Source: Christensenellaceae bacterium
GTDB lineage: Bacteria > Bacillota > Clostridia > Christensenellales > Borkfalkiaceae
DNA: 8,542 nucleotides
Direction of reading: 5' to 3'
Assembly (NCBI GenBank): GCA_948482865.1
Contig: CAOMHR010000061.1
Coordinates: 1 to 8,542 of the forward strand
In this document: positions 1 through 3,592 of the stretch, in pieces
Numbering within the stretch: position 1 is the stretch's first letter
Layout of the letters: every line of letters starts with the position of its first letter
Notes under the pieces: model-generated
Seen by the model: the letters and a program-made list of their open reading frames with translations, nothing else
The model's database searches: none
Told to the model about the DNA's origin: nothing
Made by a program: the position numbers and the translations under genes

Positions 1-59
1 ACGTCCTAAAGTGTGTATTTCTCATTTTCCGTGATTTTCAGTTTTTTCCCCATATTCCA
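1..59. other. Non-gpmI sequence at the left edge (possible junction or contig-end artefact)
   Basis: The gpmI reading frame stays open here, but its translation (rich in Phe, no Met) does not resemble the segment expected before the FFENP motif of this enzyme, which in the family reads like LTRINxAIxxG. The other two forward frames do not restore it either, so one frameshift does not explain the loss. Recognisable gpmI begins abruptly at about base 60-66. The tract acgtcctaaagtgtgta faintly resembles my memory of IS256-family element ends, which I cannot verify. A chimeric contig edge is the simplest alternative. Confidence 0.4.
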
Positions 60-1349
60 GGTCACTTTTTTGAAAACCCCGCGCTGTTAAAAGCCGTTGA
101 AAACGCAAAGCAAAACAATAAAAAACTACACCTGTACGGACTGCTGTCCGACGGCGGAGTTCACAGCCACATTACACATTTATACGCGCTTCTGAAACTG
201 GCGAAAGATAAAAATCTTGAAAACGTTTTTGTACACTGCTTTATGGACGGCAGAGATACCGCCCCCACTTCTGGCGCGGGTTTTATAAGAAATCTGCAAG
301 CAGAAATGAAAAATATCGGCTGCGGAAAAATAGCTTCCGTTTGCGGCAGATACTATGCAATGGACCGCGACAACAACTGGGACAGACTTGAAAAGGCTTA
401 CGATATGCTGACCACAGGCACGGGTTTACATTGCGAAGACCCCGTTAAAGCGGTTGAAGAAAGCTATGCCCAAGGCACGACCGACGAATTTATTTTGCCC
501 GCAAACGTGTGCGAAAACGGCAAACCTTTGGGACTTATCGAAAAGGGCGACAGCATAATATGTTTCAACTTTCGCCCCGACCGTTCGCGCCAGATTACAC
601 GCGCGTTCACAGAAAAGAATTTTACCGTTCAGAAAGGAACCGCTTTTGAAAGGAAAACGGGCTTTATCGACCCGACGTACGTTTGCTTCACCGTATACGA
701 CGCCAGCCTTGAAAACGTTGATATCGCGTTCAGAAAAACTTCGCTTGACAACACTCTCGGCGAATACCTTGCCAAACTCGGCAAAAAGCAGCTGCGCATT
801 GCCGAAACGGAAAAATACGCGCACGTCACGTTTTTCTTCAACGGCGGTATCGAAGCACCCAACGACGGCGAGCAGCGCGACCTGATACCTTCGCCTAAAG
901 TTGCAACATACGACTTACAGCCCGAAATGAGCGCTTACGAAGTGACCGAAAAAGTTTTGGAAGAGCTTGACAGCGGCAAATTCGACGTAATGATTTTAAA
1001 CTATGCAAACTGCGATATGGTAGGACACACGGGAATTATCCCCGCTGTTATAAAAGCCGTGAATACCGTTGACGAATGCGTTAAAAAGGTAACGGATAAA
1101 ATTCTTGAAATGGGCGGCGCTGCGCTACTTACGGCAGACCACGGAAACGCAGACAAACTCATTTCCGACGACGGCTCTCCCTTTACGGCGCACACGACAA
1201 ATCCCGTGCCGGTAGTTTTAGTTTCCGATAAATACAAAAACGCGGAACTGCGAACGGACGGCGTACTTGCCGACCTTGCCCCCACTCTCCTGACCGTTAT
1301 GGGCTTGCCCGTGCCGCAAGAGATGACAGGCAAAAGTTTAATTAAGTAA
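3..1349 (+). CDS. gpmI: 2,3-bisphosphoglycerate-independent phosphoglycerate mutase, 5' end missing
   Basis: This enzyme interconverts 3- and 2-phosphoglycerate in glycolysis, using two metal ions and a phosphoserine. The frame is open from the window edge, but homology is clear only from about base 60 (GHFFENP). Substrate-binding motifs follow in order: SDGGVHSH (His codon at 162), DGRDT (from 246), GRYYAMDRDNNWDR, FNFRPDRSRQ and EKYAHVTFF. Metal-site residues are all present: Asp at 1014 and His at 1026 in NYANCDMVGH, Asp-His at 1137-1142 in TADHGNAD, and His at 1191 in AHTTNPVP. The end, EMTGKSLIK, matches the family's C-terminus. About 88 N-terminal residues of a ~510-residue enzyme are missing, including the first metal Asp and the catalytic Ser. 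An internal ATG at 243 is not the true start, because homology runs upstream of it. In many Bacillota this gene ends a gap-pgk-tpiA-gpmI operon. A hairpin terminator follows the stop by 17 bases. Confidence 0.95.
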   Translation, partial: VLKCVFLIFRDFQFFPHIPGHFFENPALLKAVENAKQNNKKLHLYGLLSDGGVHSHITHLYALLKLAKDKNLENVFVHCFMDGRDTAPTSGAGFIRNLQAEMKNIGCGKIASVCGRYYAMDRDNNWDRLEKAYDMLTTGTGLHCEDPVKAVEESYAQGTTDEFILPANVCENGKPLGLIEKGDSIICFNFRPDRSRQITRAFTEKNFTVQKGTAFERKTGFIDPTYVCFTVYDASLENVDIAFRKTSLDNTLGEYLAKLGKKQLRIAETEKYAHVTFFFNGGIEAPNDGEQRDLIPSPKVATYDLQPEMSAYEVTEKVLEELDSGKFDVMILNYANCDMVGHTGIIPAVIKAVNTVDECVKKVTDKILEMGGAALLTADHGNADKLISDDGSPFTAHTTNPVPVVLVSDKYKNAELRTDGVLADLAPTLLTVMGLPVPQEMTGKSLIK

Positions 1350-1366
1350 TTCAAATTACAAAAGCA

Positions 1367-1407
1367 GTGCGGCGGACTTGAAAGTCCGCCGCACCTTGCT
1401 TGTTTGC
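1367..1407 (+). terminator. GC-rich hairpin after gpmI, likely intrinsic terminator (repeat copy A)
   Basis: Bases 1367-1394 fold as a 12-bp perfect stem, GTGCGGCGGACT pairing with AGTCCGCCGCAC, with loop TGAA. An interrupted T-rich tail (cttgcttgttt) follows. It lies just after the gpmI stop, so it probably ends that operon. The tail is not a clean T-run, so termination may be incomplete. A near-identical hairpin is at 1768-1796. Confidence 0.7.
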
Positions 1408-1467
1408 AAAAATATTTACAAATAATGTTTGAGAAAGATGATGTAATAAACTAATAACAAACAAGCA
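1397..1467 (+). other. Inverted-repeat-bounded conserved block, copy A
   Basis: TGCTTGTTTG at 1397-1406 is the exact reverse complement of CAAACAAGCA at 1458-1467, enclosing 51 bases. The equivalent arms in copy B differ in sequence but still pair: the outer G-C pair here is A-T there. The left arm is also the T-rich tail of the hairpin before it. It could be an RNA structure formed on read-through, a protein-binding site, or an element end. I do not recognise a named family. Confidence 0.5.
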
Positions 1468-1479
1468 TAATCATATTAT

Positions 1480-1498
1480 ATTTGTATATTGTACAAAT
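1480..1498 (+). promoter_or_regulatory. Putative operator A1 upstream of the first HTH gene
   Basis: ATTTGTATATTGTACAAAT is palindromic around base 1489 with one symmetric mismatch. Together with the similar site 30 bp downstream it frames the inferred promoter. Two-fold symmetric paired sites next to a small HTH gene are typical of autoregulation by Cro/C1-type dimers. Binding by the adjacent protein is inferred. Confidence 0.6.
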
Positions 1499-1510
1499 GT
1501 CTATTAAAAA

Positions 1511-1527
1511 ATTGTACATTGTGCAAT
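1511..1527 (+). promoter_or_regulatory. Putative operator A2 overlapping the -10 of the first HTH gene
   Basis: ATTGTACATTGTGCAAT is an imperfect palindrome centred on base 1519. It shares the pattern TTGTAYATTGTRCAA with site A1 at 1482-1496. The centre spacing of 30 bp is about three helical turns, placing both sites on the same DNA face. It overlaps the inferred -10, so binding should block transcription. Confidence 0.6.
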
Positions 1528-1537
1528 AATTTTTTTA
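1522..1537 (+). promoter_or_regulatory. Inferred extended -10 promoter giving a leaderless mRNA for the first HTH gene
   Basis: TG-C-AATAAT at 1522-1530 reads as an extended -10. The hexamer ends six bases before the ATG at 1537, so transcription would begin at or next to the start codon. No convincing -35 lies 16-18 bases upstream. The bases before ATG are a T-run without a Shine-Dalgarno motif. Confidence 0.45.
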
Positions 1538-1749
1538 TGATTAGTATTTTAGAAATCCAAAAAAATCTGCGCGAAGCAATTAACACAAGCGTATTTTCTA
1601 AAAAGGAAATTGCCAAAAAACTCGGAGTCAACCCGTCCACCATAAGTTACTATCTTCACCATGACAAATTTCCTTCAATAGACACATTTGCGAATTTGTG
1701 TGAAATTCTTGACGTATCATCCGACGAGATTTTAGGTTTAAAAAAGTAA
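1537..1749 (+). CDS. Small Cro/C1-type (XRE-like) helix-turn-helix DNA-binding protein, paralogue 1
   Basis: A 70-residue protein consisting of little more than one helix-turn-helix domain. The HTH spans residues ~21-42: positioning helix SKKEIAKKLG, then recognition helix around NPSTISYYLHH. Residues 45-70 (FPSIDTFANLCEILDVSSDEIL) match the last helices of the XRE fold. There is no signal peptide, membrane segment, ligand domain or protease domain, so it should act as a soluble dimeric repressor. I chose ATG 1537 because it aligns exactly with the paralogue at 1939. A TTG at 1489 would add 16 residues unlike the paralogue and would lie inside operator A1. No Shine-Dalgarno is present. It is flanked by two copies of the same hairpin, so it is probably a single-gene transcript. 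Paired palindromes at its promoter suggest autoregulation. The family is secure; its targets are unknown. No toxin or phage gene sits beside it. Confidence 0.85.
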   Translation: MISILEIQKNLREAINTSVFSKKEIAKKLGVNPSTISYYLHHDKFPSIDTFANLCEILDVSSDEILGLKK

Positions 1750-1767
1750 TTACAGAAAATTAAAACA

Positions 1768-1807
1768 GTGCGGTGGACTTTTAAAGTCCGCCGCACTTTA
1801 CTTGTTT
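1768..1807 (+). terminator. GC-rich hairpin after the first HTH gene, likely terminator (repeat copy B)
   Basis: Bases 1768-1796 form a 14-bp stem around a single central base, followed by tttacttgttt. Compared with copy A, one C on the left arm is T (1774), giving a G-U wobble in the + strand RNA but a C-A mismatch in the - strand RNA. That asymmetry fits a structure used as + strand RNA. It begins 19 bases after the HTH stop. Confidence 0.7.
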
Positions 1808-1871
1808 ACAAAAAAATTACTACAAATGATGTTGAGAAAGATGATGTGATAAAAATCGGCAAACAAGTAAA
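1797..1871 (+). other. Inverted-repeat-bounded conserved block, copy B
   Basis: TTTACTTGTTT at 1797-1807 is the exact reverse complement of AAACAAGTAAA at 1861-1871, enclosing 53 bases. The pairing is retained relative to copy A (1397-1467) despite changes in both arms, for example left GCTTG to ACTTG matched by right CAAGC to CAAGT. Function is unknown. Confidence 0.5.
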
Positions 1872-1881
1872 TCATATTATA

Positions 1882-1898
1882 ATAGAGTATTACTCTAT
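1882..1898 (+). promoter_or_regulatory. Putative operator B1 upstream of the second HTH gene
   Basis: ATAGAGTATTACTCTAT is a perfect palindrome (8 bp either side of base 1890). It occupies the same position as A1 relative to the gene (49 versus 48 bases from centre to ATG) but has a different sequence. It abuts the inferred -35. Confidence 0.7.
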
Positions 1899-1926
1899 TG
1901 TCAAGTAAAAAATAGAGTAATATACT
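1898..1926 (+). promoter_or_regulatory. Inferred sigma-A-type promoter of the second HTH gene
   Basis: TTGTCA at 1898-1903 and TATACT at 1921-1926 are separated by 17 bases, each matching consensus at 5 of 6 positions. Transcription would start about 1932-1937, giving a leader of only a few bases before ATG 1939 and no room for a Shine-Dalgarno. An overlapping -10 alternative, TATATT at 1926-1931, would start at the ATG itself. The promoter lies between and under operators B1 and B2. Confidence 0.65.
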
Positions 1927-1928
1927 AT
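1912..1928 (+). promoter_or_regulatory. Putative operator B2 covering the -10 of the second HTH gene
   Basis: ATAGAGTAATATACTAT, centred on base 1920, repeats the ATAGAGTA half-site of B1 and has an imperfect inverted partner (two of eight positions differ). Its centre is 30 bp from B1, the same spacing as A1-A2. It covers the -10, consistent with repression. Confidence 0.6.
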
Positions 1929-1938
1929 ATTGTTTTAT

Positions 1939-2151
1939 ATGATAGCCTTTAAAGAAATACAAGACAGATTGAGAAGCGCAATAAAATCATGTCCGATGTC
2001 CCAAAAAGAAATTGCAGAAAAACTTAACGTCCACCCTACCACGGTGAACAAGTATATGTGTGATGATATTTTTCCGTCGCTGGAAACTTTTGCAAACCTG
2101 TGCAAAATAATCGATGCTTCGGCGGACGATATTTTGTGTTTAAACGATTAG
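1939..2151 (+). CDS. Small Cro/C1-type (XRE-like) helix-turn-helix DNA-binding protein, paralogue 2
   Basis: A 70-residue single-domain HTH protein, the same length as its upstream paralogue and alignable without gaps (37 of 70 identical by hand count). The HTH is at residues ~21-42: SQKEIAEKLN, then recognition helix around HPTTVNKYMCD. Residues 33-42 share only Pro33, Thr35 and Tyr39 with the paralogue, although the C-terminal FPSxxTFANLCxIxDxSxDxIL is well kept. This predicts the same fold with a different DNA target, matching the different palindromes at its promoter. ATG 1939 is chosen by alignment; an upstream in-frame TTG at 1930 adds three residues with no support. There is no Shine-Dalgarno. 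The stop codon lies inside the left arm of the following terminator. Autorepression is the likely control. Cross-regulation of the sister gene or of the transporter downstream is possible but not shown. Confidence 0.85.
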   Translation: MIAFKEIQDRLRSAIKSCPMSQKEIAEKLNVHPTTVNKYMCDDIFPSLETFANLCKIIDASADDILCLND

Positions 2152-2177
2152 GCAAAACCGTTTGCCTAATTTTTTTA
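2149..2177 (+). terminator. Intrinsic terminator of the second HTH gene
   Basis: TAGGCAAA (2149-2156), loop ACCG and TTTGCCTA (2161-2168) form an 8-bp stem followed by a T-rich run with seven consecutive T. The HTH stop codon TAG is the first three bases of the stem. This separates the regulator pair from the transporter gene. Confidence 0.85.
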
Positions 2178-2190
2178 TTTACAATATAAT
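2162..2190 (+). promoter_or_regulatory. Inferred promoter of the DMT transporter gene (leaderless)
   Basis: A perfect TATAAT at 2185-2190 lies six bases before the GTG at 2197. TTGCCT at 2162-2167, 17 bases upstream and within the terminator's right arm, is a plausible weak -35 (4 of 6). Transcription would start on the G of the start codon. Confidence 0.55.
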
Positions 2191-2206
2191 AATAACGTGA
2201 TTATTA
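2187..2206 (+). promoter_or_regulatory. Inverted repeat across the transporter start codon
   Basis: TAATAAT (2187-2193) and ATTATTA (2200-2206) are perfect inverted repeats with a 6-base spacer containing the GTG. The site overlaps the -10 and the inferred start point, so it could be an operator. It does not resemble the HTH-gene operators, and an AT-only repeat in AT-rich DNA may be chance. Confidence 0.3.
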
Positions 2207-3159
2207 AAGACAAAGAAAATTTTTTTACCAAAAACTGGGTAGTTTGCGTCGGCGCAATAATATGCTGCGTTTTGTGGGGCAGCGCTTTCCCGTGCGTTAA
2301 ACTGGGGTACAGATTTTTTCAGATAGATTCGCAGAACGACTGGGCTTCGGTTATCCTGTTTGCCGGTATGCGTTTCACCCTTGCCGGAGTGCTGGTCATA
2401 ATATTCGGCTGCATTACGCAAAAAAAATTTATTGCGCCAAAACCTAAAAACATCTGGCGGGTAATGCTATTGGCGCTTTTTCAGACCGCAATGCAATACA
2501 CCTTTTTTTATATAGGTCTTGCGCATACTACGGGCGTTAAATCCGCGGTATTAAACGGCTTGGGCGTATTTTTTACCATACTAATAGCCTGCTTTATTTT
2601 CCGCACGGAAAAATTTAATCTGATAAAACTTTTGGGTTGCCTGCTGGGTTTCGGCGGAATCGTGGTTTTAAACGTGGGCGGTGATTTCACTTTTTCGTTT
2701 GAATTTTTGGGTGAAGGGTTCATAATTTTTTCGGGACTATCCGCAGCGGTTGCGGCAGGGCTTGTAAAAGTTTTTTCCAAGCACGAAGACACAACTGTTC
2801 TGTGCGGATATCAGTTTTTTATAGGCGGCTTAACTCTCACGATAGTAGGTTTAAGTTGCGGCGGAAGAATTACGCATATCGACGCAGGCGCGGCGTTTAT
2901 GCTTTTGTACCTTGCATTTTTGTCCGCGTGCGCTTTCACGCTGCAAGGCTTCCTTTTAAAGTACAATCCCGTATCCAAAGTTGCGGTGTTCAAAAGCACC
3001 AACCCCCTTTTCGGCGCCGTGTTTTCCGCCTTGGTCCTTGCGGAATATGACCAGCTTTTATCCTACTTTACCCTTATTGCGCTCGTTCTCGTATGCGCTG
3101 GAATTTTTATTATCAATAAATTCGGGGAAAAGGGGTTTAAATTTAAAAAATCGGGGTAA
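2197..3159 (+). CDS. DMT superfamily transporter with two EamA domains
   Basis: A 320-residue integral membrane protein with about ten hydrophobic helices, the usual EamA carrier design of two five-helix repeats (roughly residues 16-159 and 172-307). Typical motifs are LWGSAFPCVKLG in helix 1, GLxxTTGVKSAVLNGLGVFFTILIA in the first repeat, and STNPLFGAVFSALVLAE near the end of the second. The C-terminus is short and basic (FKFKKSG), consistent with a cytoplasmic end. Family members export or import amino acids, sugars, purines or other metabolites, and the substrate cannot be told from sequence. The start is GTG 2197: no ATG precedes helix 1, and the reading begins right after the inferred promoter. 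No Shine-Dalgarno is visible. It sits alone between a terminator and the secG promoter. Control by the small HTH proteins upstream is only a possibility. Confidence 0.88.
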   Translation: MIIKDKENFFTKNWVVCVGAIICCVLWGSAFPCVKLGYRFFQIDSQNDWASVILFAGMRFTLAGVLVIIFGCITQKKFIAPKPKNIWRVMLLALFQTAMQYTFFYIGLAHTTGVKSAVLNGLGVFFTILIACFIFRTEKFNLIKLLGCLLGFGGIVVLNVGGDFTFSFEFLGEGFIIFSGLSAAVAAGLVKVFSKHEDTTVLCGYQFFIGGLTLTIVGLSCGGRITHIDAGAAFMLLYLAFLSACAFTLQGFLLKYNPVSKVAVFKSTNPLFGAVFSALVLAEYDQLLSYFTLIALVLVCAGIFIINKFGEKGFKFKKSG

Positions 3160-3172
3160 AATTTTTTTAAAT
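3141..3172 (+). terminator. Weak AT-only inverted repeat at the transporter stop
   Basis: ATTTAAAAAAT (3141-3151) can pair with ATTTTTTTAAAT (3161-3172) across the stop codon, with one extra T. The right arm supplies a T-run. With no G-C pairs in the stem, termination would be poor; it may just reflect composition. Confidence 0.3.
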
Positions 3173-3187
3173 AAGGCTTGTTTTTGA

Positions 3188-3216
3188 TTGTAAAAATAAT
3201 TACTCTGTGATATAAT
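3188..3216 (+). promoter_or_regulatory. Inferred promoter of secG
   Basis: TTGTAA (3188-3193), a 17-base spacer, and TATAAT (3211-3216) preceded by TGA, making an extended -10. The start point would be about 3223, leaving a ~25-base leader that holds the Shine-Dalgarno AAGAGGT (3234-3240), seven bases before the ATG. This is the only strong promoter seen ahead of secG and may also serve rnr. Confidence 0.75.
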
Positions 3217-3247
3217 TTTCAGGTAAATCATTCAAGAGGTTTAAATT

Positions 3248-3541
3248 ATGGCAAATTCATTGATGCTGTCGGACGCGATATTTACATTGTATATGACCGT
3301 TTCGGTAGCCTGCCTTGTCTTAATATTCCTTACCGCGTTGGTCGCAATTATCCTTGTTCTGTTCCAGAAAAGCAACTCGGACGGTATTCAGGGTATTACC
3401 GCATCAAGCGAAACATTCTTCGGCAAACACAGGGGTAAATCCATTGACAGCCAGCTTAAAAAATGGAGCTGGGTTTGTCTCGGCGTTATTGCGTTTCTTG
3501 CAATAGTCGCTTATGTTATAGGCTTGTTGGTAGCTTCTTAA
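3248..3541 (+). CDS. secG: Preprotein translocase subunit SecG
   Basis: SecG is the small non-essential partner of SecYE that assists SecA-driven protein export across the cytoplasmic membrane. The 97-residue product has the family's two membrane helices (about residues 13-39 and 75-95). They are joined by a polar loop with VLFQKSNSDGIQGI and SSETFFGKHRGKSID, the equivalent of the conserved LLQ...G...FG loop. It is a little longer than many Bacillota SecG proteins (about 75-80 residues), mostly through the N-terminus before helix 1. The ATG has a good Shine-Dalgarno (AAGAGGT at 3234-3240) and a clear promoter. The secG-rnr-smpB order is common in Bacillota and supports the call. A hairpin with a T-run lies between secG and rnr. 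Confidence 0.9.
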   Translation: MANSLMLSDAIFTLYMTVSVACLVLIFLTALVAIILVLFQKSNSDGIQGITASSETFFGKHRGKSIDSQLKKWSWVCLGVIAFLAIVAYVIGLLVAS

Positions 3542-3557
3542 TTGCAAATATTTTAGG

Positions 3558-3587
3558 GCGGCTTTTGAAAAAGCCGCTATTTTTTTT
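3558..3587 (+). terminator. Intrinsic terminator or attenuator between secG and rnr
   Basis: GCGGCTTTT (3558-3566) pairs with AAAAGCCGC (3569-3577), followed by TA and eight T (3580-3587). It has the form of a strong terminator, yet rnr starts only five bases later without its own visible promoter. So rnr may depend on read-through or on processing here. Confidence 0.75.
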
Positions 3588-3592
3588 AGATT

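Larger units (their letters stand above)
1367..1749 (+). repeat. Tandem cassette, copy A (hairpin, conserved block, operators, HTH gene)
   Basis: This ~383-bp unit is repeated at 1768-2151 with an offset of about 401 bases. Order in both: GC hairpin, inverted-repeat-bounded block with the shared 14-mer gagaaagatgatgt (1431-1444 and 1834-1847), shared aatcatattata (1469-1480 and 1870-1881), two palindromes 30 bp apart, then a 70-codon HTH gene. Conservation falls sharply at the palindromes and is partly restored in the linker between them (tgtc...taaaaa). A tandem duplication followed by divergence explains the pattern. Confidence 0.85.
1768..2151 (+). repeat. Tandem cassette, copy B
   Basis: Second unit of the tandem duplication, with the same element order and almost the same internal spacing as 1367-1749. 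The operator palindromes and the recognition helix of the encoded protein are the parts that have changed most, while the hairpin, the gagaaagatgatgt box and the aatcatattata box are kept. Confidence 0.85.

Noticed and set aside
426..824. 132-codon minus-strand open frame inside gpmI
   Set aside because: It lies fully within a clear gpmI reading frame and has no protein-family features or ribosome binding site that I could see.
1489..1536. Upstream TTG start giving an 86-residue version of the first HTH protein
   Set aside because: The extra 16 residues have no counterpart in the paralogue, the TTG lies in the middle of operator A1, and ATG 1537 aligns exactly with ATG 1939.
1367..1807. CRISPR-like or phage attachment repeats
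   Set aside because: There are only two copies of the hairpin, each tied to an HTH gene. There is no regular spacer array, integrase or prophage gene.
1878..1883. TATAAT in copy B as the -10 of the second HTH gene
   Set aside because: No -35-like hexamer lies 16-18 bases upstream (that position reads atcggc), and copy A has TATATT at the matching place. The TTGTCA-N17-TATACT pair downstream fits better.
1489..2151. Toxin-antitoxin module
   Set aside because: Both genes are HTH proteins of the same family, separated by a terminator-like hairpin. No toxin-like partner (RelE, HipA, HigB or similar) is adjacent.
2179..2421. 80-codon minus-strand open frame at the transporter start
   Set aside because: It overlaps the transporter coding start and its promoter and shows no recognisable domain.
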